A stretch of 64,000 bases of DNA from Sarcocystis neurona (Eukaryota; Apicomplexa; Conoidasida; Eucoccidiorida; Sarcocystidae), in the NCBI GenBank assembly GCA_000727475.1, contig KL647306.1:151748-215747 (forward strand). Direction: 5' to 3'. The notes under the pieces were generated by a model. That model worked only from the letters and a program-made list of their open reading frames with translations. It did not search any database and was not told the DNA's origin. Shown here piece after piece: positions 11,501 to 22,310 of this stretch (positions within the stretch are counted from its first letter, which is position 1; each line of letters opens with the position of its first letter). Both the position numbers and the translations under genes were made by a program.

Positions 11501-14500
11501 TCACTATGAAAAAGAGAGCAGAAACGCAGCACCTTGCACAGATGAACCTGATACATACACTGCCACCAATGAGGTGCGTGCGAGTGCGTGCAGTTCCCCC
11601 CCCCCTACAGGCAGCAGGCTTCAGGATCGCCAAGCGCGTGCAGCGGCGTTTCACGAGCCAGCATGCAGCAGCGCAAAACAACGTACGCGCACTCGTGCTG
11701 CGTCTCAGGAGGAGACGGTGGCGCAACCGTCAACGCGTGAGCCAAGAAGACAAAGAGCCCGCTCGCGCGTCGACGTCTCTCGACAAGACCTGCCCCGGCA
11801 GCAGCGCCTCGAGAGGAGGAAACGCATGCGCAGCAGGTCTCACATGTGACCGCGTGCTCTGCGTTGCAAACAACAACGCGAACGACGCTCTTCGAGGATA
11901 ACGAGTCGGTTTGTATCTTCCGAGAGAAGACGCACCAGCCGCAGTCTGCTGGCCCGGTTCGCCCACACAAATGCGCAGCTACTTGCTGCGTTGCCAGCGC
12001 CGCAGCAGACCGATGAAAAACGCGACGAGGAGTAGCTACAAAGAGCGGGAAGATCAGCACTTTGTGCCTTCACCTATTTCTGTACAAACGCGTTAGCAGA
12101 ACTAAAAGCACGCAGCATCCGTGGCAAAGAAACGCATTCCGCAGCCGCCGTCGCTGGAGACGCTTCAGAGAGCAGCGGCACGAACACGCGCACCCGCCCA
12201 GACGCTCGAACAGAAACAGGGGTCCTCTACCCACGCAGAGCGAGTACACACCAACATAAACATGCGAGAGGACACCCGCGGCACAAAGCCACTGCCGCCC
12301 GCGCATGCAGACACCGACGTACAAACACACCAACGGAACGACATGCGGTTGACAACTCTGCATGCGAATGCGCGTCGAACTCGGAAAACGCGAGCAGCGG
12401 CGGCACCTGCGGTCCCGTCCCTCCCGTTCTACACAGACGCTGCGGGCCTACCCAGCCCCTAAGAAACAGACAGAACGTGTGCGGCCGCATCGACACTTCC
12501 ACACATATGTATGCAGCAGCCGTCTCACGCGCGGCGCCCAGACGTCCCGCCCACGCACGCGCACCGGAGACAAGATCTCTGCGCCGCTGCAGAAAAGTGC
12601 CGCTGACCAGCCACGTGTCGCTTCCCCTTCTCTGCGCCGCCTCGCGGACGAGAGATTCAGCGGGCTCTACAGCAGTTCCTCCACACACACGTATACAAGA
12701 CTCCCCGTCTCCCCGGTCTATCCCACCTCTTCGTACACACGTTTATACAACATACACACACGCGTTCCATAGACAAACGCAGCACACACGTACATATACA
12801 ACAAGCATTCGTATACGGCGAGATCACATGTTTTACCCGTACCTTTCCAGATACACAACCATGTGTACATACGTCTACACGCGTACCACAGACGCACCTA
12901 CACCCACAGTTATAGACACATGTACACATACACATTTACACACGAATGTATCCGTCGATACACGGGTCTCAGCACAACAGCAGACAAACGTAACCTGGAC
13001 TCCTTTTCTCCGCAGCCACGCAGCAAGGCGCAGAGACACGTCGCGTCTGTCCACGAAACGGACACCTTCCCCGACGGGCAGCGACATACGAATGCCACTT
13101 TTCGCGCACAGGTGGCACACACACACGCGCTTCCACGCTTCTTTCGCCCCGCATGTATCTCTCTATCCACACACGCGTCTACGTCACCCACCTATCCACA
13201 CACGCGTATATACATACCTGCATCCACACACGTGTCACCCACGGGCACGGAACTTCCCTCCGTCCACCTGTATATATGACACGCCTCCTTGAGACACACG
13301 GGGCAGCCTCAGCAAGTGTGCGTACGCCTCTACGAATCCACGCGGGCGAGATAATCCCGCAGCGCGCCAGGCATGAGAAAAACGGGAGACGGAGACACCA
13401 GGCCCCAAACATCCACTTCTCCCACGCAGAAAGGCACAAAGATGTGTGTGTACGCATAGACAGACACACACGCTCAAATAATAGCATGTACGTACGCACA
13501 GACGGCTGCCCATCCGTACGTGCGGGCACAAGCAAGTACGCAGCGCAGTGCAGACACACAGCGACATATACACACGCGCACCACACATCGCTGCGTATCC
13601 CTGTATGTGTACGTCCACATAGGGGGATCCACGCGTGTGTGTTAGCGAACGTCCCATAACCAAAATATACGTGGAGATGAAGACCTTCCGCGGAGGTGGA
13701 CCTATGCGGCTGAATTCAAAGACGCGCCGCCTGGGTGCTCCCTGGCGTGTGCCTCGTCGTCCTCATCCCTCGCGTACCTCTGCATGCGGCTGCTGCCCAT
13801 CGCCTCCAGACAGCTGCAGAGACGGACTCGCAGCCGCCACGTCTCTCGGTTGGAGGCTTATATATATATGATGTAAACATACAAGTCACTAAATGAAGAG
13901 CTCCCTGTGTACGGGATGAGACAGCCGAATACAGCGAGGACCAAAAACGACAACAAACACCTGTCTCTGTACTGAAGACCTCGCGTAAAGATGTGTCGGT
14001 CAGGGAACGATGAAGCAAGCGCTCGCACGAATATGCAGATATTCGAGACACGGTCCCTTGAGGCGAGCGCGCAGAACTGGCAGCTTAAGACTCGCAACAG
14101 CAGCACGTCTCGGTGGCCGACCGGCCTGACAGCAGCAAACGCGGAGACTGTGTGTGTGGGCCGGTGGGGAAACGCAGGGAGGGGCAACACCTACCTCTTC
14201 GAATATAGACTTCCTGATGGGCCGGGATATCGTTAACGTCGATATCTTGAAGGAAACTGCTGGGGATGCCTGTGGCGGGCTTCACCTTCTTCTGCTGCCG
14301 CGGGTCTTGCGCCTTGCTGCAGTTCTTTATGTGGTGGGTGCCTCGCTCTCCACAGAAGTGACAGATATAGTCCGCGTCGACAGGGTAGTAGTAGCTGTAC
14401 CCGTAGTAGTAACTGCTGTTGCCTCCTGCTGCTCCTCCTCCTCCTGCAACTCCGGCCCCCCCCCGTGCTGCTGCGCCTCCTGCGCCTCTGCTGCCGAACG

Positions 14501-15533
14501 CTGCAGAGGCTCCCGCTTCGCGCCCCAGCGCTCCTGCAGCAGGAATGCAACTCGTTGCCGCAGCGACTGCGGCGGCGCTGCTGCTGCCCACGCCATCGCG
14601 GCTCCACACCAGATTTCTTCTGCCGTGCTGCTGCAGTTGCATCCCGCCAGACACCCCTCCCCACGACACTCCTTTCCCGTCCCTTCCCCATCCGCTCCGC
14701 AGCCCTGCTGCTGCTCCACTTCCGGCCTGCTGCTGTTGGGGACCGCGATGCTCGGCGTGCTGCTCGATGACTGCATGCAGCAGTGCTGCTTCTGCTTCCT
14801 CGTCTGCCGCGCGGGCCTCCGCTTCCTGCGCCTCCTTCTCGGCTGCCGCATCACGCACACCGTCCTCGGCCTCCTGCGGCTGCCGCGGCATGCGGTGCGG
14901 TCGCTCCTGCTGCGACGCAGAAGGCGCCCCCACACTTGCTGCGTCTCGCGCCGCAGCAGCGCCTAGCTCGTCCGCAGGAATGCGCGGCGGCAGCTCCCGC
15001 TGCTGCCCCCCACCTGTCGCTGCCGATCCATGGACAAACGAAGACGCATCGCGTCCTTCCACCGGCTTCGGCCTCTGTTCTCGATTCCTCAAAGGAAATG
15101 ACAATCCTTCTGCGCTTTGTCGCTCCGACTGTCGCTGCTGCACCGCACGGCCTGGTGTCTGCTGCCGCTGCTTCTCGTCAGGCTGTCCTGCGCCTTGAAG
15201 CAGGGCGTCCGCACGGGCGAGAGCGTCTACTGCTGCTGCCGCGCTGGTGCGCTGCAGCACCACCCTGCACGGCCGAGAGAGCGTCAGGAAGTCAGAGAGC
15301 GGCGCGGCAGCCGCTTCACCTGGGGAAGTTTCTTCATCTTCCGCAAAAAACAGCAAGGCATCCAGCTGCGGCGTATGACTAAGTCCTATCTCTTCCTTTA
15401 AAGCAGCGCGCACTTCACCGCAGGAGACAGGCAAAGGCAAGTCGACGGGCTTGAAAGGCGTGTTTTTGCTTCCTCGGAAACGCCAGGACACGCCTGCTGC
15501 TTCGCCGGCCAGACTCGCAGCAAAAAGAGCCAT
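6777..15533 (-). CDS. RBBP6/Mpe1-type DWNN-zinc knuckle-RING protein (two exons)
   Basis: Spliced model: exon 1 15533-14195, exon 2 8590-6777, giving 1050 residues. In order: DWNN ubiquitin-like domain (about 15-96), Ala/Gln/Glu-rich linker, CCHC knuckle (Cys391, Cys394, His400, Cys405), the family motif K-x-ATGIPSSFL just after it, a C4C4 RING/U-box (Cys465, 468, 480, 481, 486, 489, 599, 602), then a long Gln/Ala/Ser/Thr-rich tail with a polyQ run. This order and the TGIP-x-SF motif are diagnostic of RBBP6/Mpe1/Snip1 proteins, which belong to the mRNA cleavage and polyadenylation factor and have E3-like RINGs. Donor (AG|GTAGGT) and acceptor (GGATTTAG|AA) share phase 1, and the sum is a whole number of codons. 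The start ATG at 15533 puts DWNN at the N-terminus as in the family; an in-frame ATG at 15728 would add 65 Arg/Gly-rich residues. Odd points: a 5.6-kb intron, an extra residue in the knuckle, and about 97 extra residues inside the RING. Confidence 0.85.
7921..8010. repeat. (CTG/CAG)n tract encoding polyglutamine
   Basis: Nearly pure triplet array inside exon 2 of the RBBP6-type gene, read on the minus strand as a Gln run with a few interruptions (Trp, Glu, Lys). Such tracts are typical of Eimeria coding sequence and likely variable in length between strains. Confidence 0.85.
8591..14194 (-). other. 5.6-kb intron of the RBBP6-type gene
   Basis: Inferred from the phase-matched donor and acceptor. 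The left part (about 9120-9700) holds CAG/CTG triplets; the rest (about 10.1-13.6 kb) is a low-complexity field of ACAC-, CGCACA- and ACGTAC-type sequence in which many frames stay open by composition alone (His/Thr/Cys/Val-rich, such as 12477-13292). I saw no conserved exon inside, but a small extra exon of length divisible by three cannot be excluded. Confidence 0.6.
14195..15533 (-). CDS. RBBP6-type gene, exon 1: DWNN domain and zinc knuckle
   Basis: This encodes 446 residues plus one base. The DWNN fold starts at VSWRFRGSKNT and ends near RVVLQRTS, with the expected beta-strand, helix (GEVRAALKEEIGL) and closing strand. A linker rich in Ala, Gln, Glu and Gly follows, partly encoded by CAG/GCA repeats. 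The knuckle (YICHFCGERGTHHIKNC) and ATGIPSSFL motif sit at the end. The exon closes at GAAGAG|GTAGGT. The long plus-strand frames in this interval (for example 14154-14966) are antisense shadows. Confidence 0.85.
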
Positions 15534-18500
15534 ATCGGGTGTACGTACGCCCCGAATCGCCCGCGCAACACTCCCCAGACACCCCTGCCGCTGCTCGTGC
15601 GCGCCTCCCACACGAAAACATGCTGACCCTCCGCTTCCACAGTTGCGCCCTCTCCACTGCTGCCGCTTTTCCTGCTGTTGCCCTCCTTCTGGCGACGCTG
15701 CTGCTCGTCTTCCACTCCTGCTGCACATGCCGCAACGTCCGCGACCCCTTCACACGCAACAGCCTATTACGGCCGCGGCAGGAAACGTTTCCCGCTTTTG
15801 TGTGTGGCTCGCTCTGTTCTGCTGAACGCCACGCGGGTCCTGCTCCAACAGCCCACCCGCTGCTAAGCGTGTTGCTCCGGCCACCTGCCACAACACGGCT
15901 CCTATCTCTGTTGTTCCTGCGGTAGTCGCTCAAAGGTCGCGTATGCCGCTGCAGTAGAGACGATCAGGAGCGAGCACTAGTGGCATGCGCAATCCTCCCG
16001 ACAATGATGGGCCAGTTTGCCAGGTACACTGATACTAGTGACAGCATCACGTGTCAATATCAGGACAATATCAAGGACAATAGATATCGCGGATACTTGT
16101 AGCACGAGTAATAGTAACACCCGCAAATAAAGCACTTTAGCGCATAAGCCAATCCTAACTGTTGATCTCCTCGCCGTAAGACTGCTGCTGCGCATCCCAG
16201 GAGCAGATACCACTCTTTCTTTGTCGACTGAAGTCGTAGACGAGGAAGATGACTACTCAGGGCGCTACTGCGGAAGTGGCTACACGAATGTCAAAAAGCG
16301 CACTGCAGGCGTGAGGCTTCCAAAAAACTGTCCTTTGGCTTGATCAGCAAACGTAGAAGAGAACGAATGCCGCGTGCGCGCGCTGCACGAGATGGCAGAC
16401 AGGAGCCTTCTTTGTCGGTCTCCTTCGTCGAATGAAGCCCAGCAATTGCGACACTTCGCAACAAAAGCTAGCCCGTCACCGTGAAAGAAGTAAGACTGGT
16501 GGTAAGTGCAGCGCGCGCACTCCCCAGAGATCGAACTTGTACGAACCGGTTGGGGTGGGAGTCGAGCCAGTGATGTGCGGGTGGAAAAAGAAAAAGGATA
16601 GGGAGCAATTTAGCCGAAACAGAGCACCAGAGACGCTGTGGAAGGGAAGCCGTCCGAACCGGACGCTGATGACGCAAACGACAGACAACACGAACGATAG
16701 AGCGCCACCACCGCTCTGCAAGGGAATTCGTGCCGGGTTAGGACTGGTGCGCCGCTACGAATCGAACCGATAAAGGCAGTATACTTACTTCAAAATTTCG
16801 TGTAGGCGACGTACACGTGGCGGACGCCGTAACATCTAAACACGGGTCCAAGTATTTCCATACGTTCTTACATCCTGAGTTTGTACGTGGCGACTGTGCC
16901 TCGTACGGGAAACCGCTCCTCGAAATCGAGGGAACCGCTTTAAAATAGAAACCTCTGCCCACGACAACGCTCCTGCTGTCGTTGGCGATCGCTGCAAAGG
17001 TGGGCCAATGGCGACCGAAAGCGTGAAAAAGCGGCCCCTTCCGCATGCAACACAGTCGCGCCACACACGCCGCCGCCTGCTCTGGGCTCCTGGTCCGCCC
17101 GTAGCAGCTGCGGCAGCAACGGCGGAGCCAAGCGCGTGCCCACCAAAATTCGCCACCGCGAAGCGCAGATGATGGAGAGGACCTCCGGAGGGGAACACCG
17201 GAAGAAAAGGAGGAGAAGGTCTGGCTTTTGAGCGGTGAAAAACCTGCGCCCCGGTGGCTTCACGACAAACGGGGGTGAGGGCGATAAAACCTGCTGAGAT
17301 TCGAGATATACGGGGAAGTCGGTAACGGAGAAACGGTTGAACTGGCACGGCCCCCCCCCCGCAAGAGAAGCACGGGGACACCAAAACGACAAAAGACGCA
17401 GAAAGAAGGAAACGGACACAAAAAAGCAAGGCCCCGGAAAACCAGTCAACAGAAACGGAGCACCAGCAGCGGAAACGCTACTAGGACGAACGGTGGGAGC
17501 AACGGCGTCACTACCCAAGCAGCACAACTACGCAGCCGCAACACCACCCCCGCAGTGACGCGCCGATCAGCCGAATACGGGAACGCGGCGAACCGCAGGC
17601 GACCGGCGGAAACGGGTTCAGCAGCACGGGCCGGCCTACGAGAAGTCGACCTGAACCAGCCGCACACGCACGACATACTAAAAGGAGGGGAACGAAGTTC
17701 CTGAACCCCGAAGCAAGGGGGAAATGTAGCTGCAGTGCGGCAGAGCAGCGTGCTTCTCTCCAGTGCTGCCCTGTAGTCGTTGTTGCACCACTGCTACTAC
17801 TGGCACCACTATACGGATAAAACAACTAGCACTCTACTATAGGACTACGACTAGTAATAGCAGGTAGGCCTATTGCAACCGCAGCCGGGGCAACAGCTAT
17901 GGCCATGGCAGCTGCAGCAGCACGCACAGGAGCACTAGCACTTGCAAGCGAGCAGCAGCAGTGCCGGCCGAGAGCAGCAGCAGCAACCAGGAGAAGTCAC
18001 TCCTACGCCGAAAACTGGCTTCGGAGAAACCGGAGTCGCTCGGTGGCAGCAAGCGAGCCGTTGGTGCTGCTCCTCGGTAGAGCAGCTTCCATGCGCAGCA
18101 AGCGGCGTAAGCCGTCGTAGTGCACAGGTGACGAAGTGCCCGCGTTTGGTGTCGCAGCTTGTGCGACACCGTCGCCGGTTCCGCCTGCCAGCGGCCCACG
18201 GCCGCGCGACTGCTGCTACTGCTATTGCTGCTGCTGTTCCTCAGCTGCTCTTCGCCCACCCACCCCGCTGGTGCTCTGTGAAGGGCTGCCGCTGCTATCT
18301 GCTGTGTACGTGGCGAACACCGTATCTTGCTGCTACCTTCCTTGCGACACATGCACCTGGGACTGAGCCCCGGCAGCAGCGCACACAGTGCTGCAGAGCG
18401 TCACAATGTAACGCGTGCTTTCTCTCTCTCCCCCTTGTCACGTGTGCTGCTGGCTGTGGCGTACTGGTACTACGACAGTTCCGCCGGGCGCTGCTGCTGA

Positions 18501-20552
18501 TCCTGGTACTTGTTGTGATGCTGCTGCTACCGCTCGCGCTGCGGCCGTCTTGGTGCTGCCGGTGCGTGGCAGCTGGTTTGTAGGCCTCCCCGCAGCTGAA
18601 GCAGTCGCAGTCTGAGGACCGTGAAGCGGCCGTCCTTCGCGCCCCATGCTGCTGTTGCAGTAGTTTCGTTCCCGACGGCACCACGACCTTTCCCGAGGGC
18701 TGCTGGTGCTGCTGCCGTAGCCTAGTGCTGTTCCGCCTCGGCCGCCCCTCCTGCTCCTGCTCCGGTTGTATTGTCTACAGCTGCTGCGTGGGCTCTGCTG
18801 CCCTGCTCGTCTCGGCGCTGCAGCTGCTGTCGTGCTAGGGATGAAGGCTGCCAGCCCTGTTCGTGACTGCTGCTGCCGATACCACTTCTGCCGGTGATCA
18901 TACTGTTTTGCAGATGCTCCTGCTGCCACGTCTGCCGCTGCGGCGCTGTCTGCGGCTGCTTCCGCTGTCGCGCTGGTCGTTCCAGCGCTGCTGCCACATC
19001 TCTTGTGATGCAGCGGCCGGTGTGTGCGACAGTGGTGAGAAGGTGGTGTGCAAGCCTCCCGCATATGTGGCTTTGTTTATACTTTCCGTTCAAGTGTTAC
19101 GGTGGGGCGAGCTCTTCCTCCTTCTCACTCTTCTTATACAGCAGCATACAGCCGTACCTCTCTACCGCGTTGCAGCTCCGGGTGCGGCGTCACCTCCCCC
19201 CCTTCCCCGGCCTAGTGCTGTCGTTGTCGCTGGCCCCGTGCTGTCGCTGCCGCACATCCGCAGGTGCTGTTGCTCCGCACGTACTGCTTTTCTGCTACTA
19301 TCGCTGCTTCTCGAGCTACGCCTGTATGGGCTACTGAAAAACCTTTGCTGAGGTTAGTGACTTTGAGCGGCTGAAACGCTGCGTTCTCGAGGGCACATGG
19401 GTCCCTCTGACCTCCTGCAGCAGGAGGAGCCCCGGCAGCAGCAACGACAACAGCACTGCCACGAAAACGAACAAGAAGAGCAGCCGCTCTGCAGCAACGT
19501 CAGCAGCGCCAAAGTCAGCAGCGGCTACGTCGGCATCAACACCAGTAGTAATGGACAGGAAGACAACGACGACAGTGAGCCAAGTCTACTGCCTTTTTGG
19601 CCTACCGCTGCCGCTGGTGCTGCTGCTGCTGCTTACCGCTGGGGCTGGTAAGGGCTACCGCGGTTTAACAAGTTGGGTGCCTGAAAAGTCAGAACGAAAC
19701 GGGAGAGGAGAGGCACACGTAGGGGAAGCAGCCTCAGCCGCACAGCAGCTCCTCGTGTGTTTCTGCTGCTGAAAAGTCAGAACGAAACGGGAGAGGAGAA
19801 GCACACGCAGGAAAAGCAGCGTCAGCCGCGCAGCAGCTCGTCTGTTTCTGCTGCTGCTGCCGCTGTCGCGCTCGTCGTGTGTGCGTGGCGCTGCCGGTGT
19901 CTGCAGGTGCTCTTCTCACCTTCTCGCCGCTATCAAACGCGCATGCTTCATGAAGAGAAGCAGAACTCCACACACTCTGATCCTGCTGCTACCCTATAGA
20001 CCAAGTAGCTGCACTCCGCTGCTAGCGAGCGGTGACGACGCGAGCCCCAGCAACCGTTCAAGTACTCACAACGCGTGCAGCTGTCTCTGTGTCACGCACC
20101 GCGCGGCAGCGCTGCACAACCCCAGCAACAACAACAGCAGCGCTATTCCTGGGCGACACATGCAGCAGCTTTCTGCTACAGAAGGAGCAGCAGCAGCGCC
20201 TCCTGCGTCCTGTAGCAGGTGTGGCTTCTCGCAGAGCCGCTCTCTGCCTCTCCCTCTGGTACCGCATGGTGCGCACTTGCTTGTGCAGGCCACCTGCAGC
20301 AGAGTGTCCACTCATGCGCAGCATCAGCGCAGCGCACCACTTTCTCCGGTCGCGGTGACGCCTTCTGCAGAGGACGTGCAGCAGCATTATTTGGGCAGCA
20401 GCAGGCACTGGGGTGTGGCAACAGCTGATCACCTGAGGGAGTAGTCGAGCGAGGACTGCAGCGCAGAAGAAAAGGTCCTTCGTGCTGCTCCCGTGCGTCG
20501 AAGAGCCACATCTCCTTCGTCCCTGCGTACGTCGTCCTCAGTTTTTTTCAGC
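15534..20552. other. GC- and triplet-rich region between two divergent genes
   Basis: About 5 kb separates the minus-strand RBBP6-type start and the plus-strand PDH start, so it should contain both promoters and 5' UTRs. From 16.2 to 17.8 kb it is GC-rich with polyC runs (near 17350); from 17.9 to 20.4 kb it is dense in CAG/CTG. Frames of 120-213 codons are open on both strands at once, a by-product of triplet repeats, so none is called. A plus-strand open stretch without ATG at 16131-16343 looks moderately protein-like but has no recognised motif. An undetected gene here is possible. Confidence 0.45.
19681..19853. repeat. 88-bp tandem duplication
   Basis: Copies at 19681-19768 and 19769-19853 both begin CTGAAAAGTCAGAACGAAAC and end in a CTGCTG triplet run. 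They differ at a handful of sites, indicating a fairly recent duplication anchored on the triplet repeat. Confidence 0.85.
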
Positions 20553-22310
20553 ATGCAGTTCCGCAGTGCTGGCAGGCGTCTCGTCTCCGGGACTTCTCCG
20601 TGCTGCAGCTGCGCTGCTGCTGGCACGGCTGCTCCTTCGTCCCCCTGTAGAGAAGGAAGCGACGCAGCAGTAGGGATTACCTCTCCTCGCGAAAGACAGG
20701 ACGGTGCTGCCGTGAGAGCAGCGGCTGCTCGTGTGGGGTTAGAGAGGACGGGACGCGGGGCAGCCGGGTTTCCCCCGGAGACAGCGACAAAGGTGGTCAC
20801 CGCAAGAGCCAGCTGTTGTCGAAAGTCGTGTCGTGCGGGCAGTCAGCCAGAGGCACGCCTTGTGTCGAATCTGAGACGTCCTGCTCTTCCTCCGCGTTTG
20901 TTGTTGCCCCTGCTGCTGCTGTTGCTGCTTCACGTGTGCTTCTGCAGCAGCTTTTTCCTGGTTGCTCAGAGCCTTCCACTGCGGCCGACGGCTTCTGCTG
21001 CTGCCGCCGCTGGCTGTCGACTGACCCACCACGGCGAGCCATGTGTACTCCCCTTCGGGCCCGCATCTGTTGCTGCACCACAGACGCAGCAAGTATGCAC
21101 TGCGACGATAGCGGCACGTACGGGAAGGACAGTTCCACCTGCGTCGCCTGCTACTGCTGCCGCGTCTCCTGCAGGAGGAGCAGCAGCCTTCATCTCGTCA
21201 ATGGCGCCTCCCCCTCCGGGCTCCCGCTCTGCCGTCGATCCTTCGCACACAAGAGTCAGCGTCCCCCCAAACACAGCAGCGACAACCTCTTCAGCTCGAC
21301 CACCAAGAGCAGCAGCACGTTCAGCAGCAGCAGCGGGAGGGGCAAGTGGCGCACCAGAAGCTTTGCCCTCTTTATCTGCTGTGCGGGCCCGTGACGTCGA
21401 CGTCCTGCAGGCTGGGCCGCAGCAGCAGCGTCCGACCGTCTACGCGATGTCTGCCAGGGGCGCTCCCCGTCGCATTTCTGGTGCCGCCGCTGCAGAGAGC
21501 GCAGCATCTTCTTCTGCTTGTGCTGCTGCGCGTCACCCCTTCGGCGGATGGGGACTGCTAGTAGGAGCTCCAGGAGGAGAAGTCCCTTCTAATTCTGGCT
21601 CTTCGTCGTCTTCGCTTCCGTTTGTCTGCGCCTCACCGGCGTTGTCGCCTTCTTCGCGTTCTTCTGCGCTCGGAGCGGCTGCTGGGAGTGGCGAGGGCCC
21701 GGGCTGCGCAGGAACAGCAGCACCTGCTGGCGCTGCTTCTCCTGCAGCCGGTGAGAGCAGCGCTGGCCTGAACAAGCAGCTTCTTGTCTCTCCGTATGTC
21801 GCGCAGATGCTGTACGAAGACATGCTGCTGGGGAGGTCACTGGAGGACGCCTGTTTTCGGCTATATTATCAGGGGAAGACCGCGGGATTCGTCCACCTGT
21901 ACACTGGCCAGGAGGCAGTGAGCTCGGGAGTCATCAAGCTGCTGCGGCAGGACGACGCGGTCGTCTCGACGTACCGCGACCACGTGCATGCGTCCAGCAA
22001 GGGCGTGCCTGCCAAGGAGATCATGGCAGAGCTGTATGGGAAGAGCACCGGCTGCAGCAGAGGCCGCGGCGGCAGCATGCACATGTTCTCGAAGAAATTC
22101 AACCTGATCGGCGGCTTCGCGTTCATCGGCGAGCAAATCCCCGTTGCCCTCGGCTACGCCTTCAGCGCCGCCTACAGGCGCTTTGCCCTCACCCACCCGC
22201 AGTCGGCTGCCGCTGCTGCTGCTGCCACGGACACAGCAGCTGCAGCTCCTCCTCCAGCGACAACAGCAGCGGCAGCGGCAGCAGCACTCCCCGAGCAACG
22301 ACATGACCAG
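20553..22310 (+). CDS. PDH E1-alpha exon 1: leader and first catalytic half
   Basis: Residues 1-586. The leader contains the stretch [16 protein letters not shown] (from about 20898), which would suit a bipartite apicoplast signal were it nearer the start; the same DNA also resembles a pyrimidine tract ending TTCTGCAG or GCTCAG, so it might be the end of an intron instead. E1-alpha homology runs from about 21780. The exon ends with an Ala-rich block (about 22200-22310) inserted directly before the conserved TPP strand and closes at CAG|GTAGAG, phase 0. Confidence 0.85.

Noticed and set aside
12477..13292. 271-codon plus-strand frame inside the 5.6-kb intron
   Set aside because: His/Thr/Arg-rich because of CACACA/CGCACA repeats; several other frames are equally open, and no motif is present.
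14154..14966. 270-codon plus-strand frame over the DWNN exon
   Set aside because: Antisense to a frame with DWNN and zinc-knuckle motifs; Cys/Leu/Ala-rich composition comes from reading CAG/GCA repeats in the opposite direction.
16725..16780. tRNA-like GGTTCGATTC on the minus strand
   Set aside because: The flanking bases do not form a T-stem, and no acceptor or anticodon arm fits.
18438..19064. 208-codon minus-strand Ala/Arg/Ser frame in the 15.5-20.5 kb region
   Set aside because: Homopolymer composition fits the genome, but plus-strand frames are open over the same triplets, and no splice borders or motif single it out.
20493..20552. Start of PDH E1-alpha at 20493
   Set aside because: The codon is GTG; the first in-frame ATG is 20553. 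The true start may still lie on an upstream exon.
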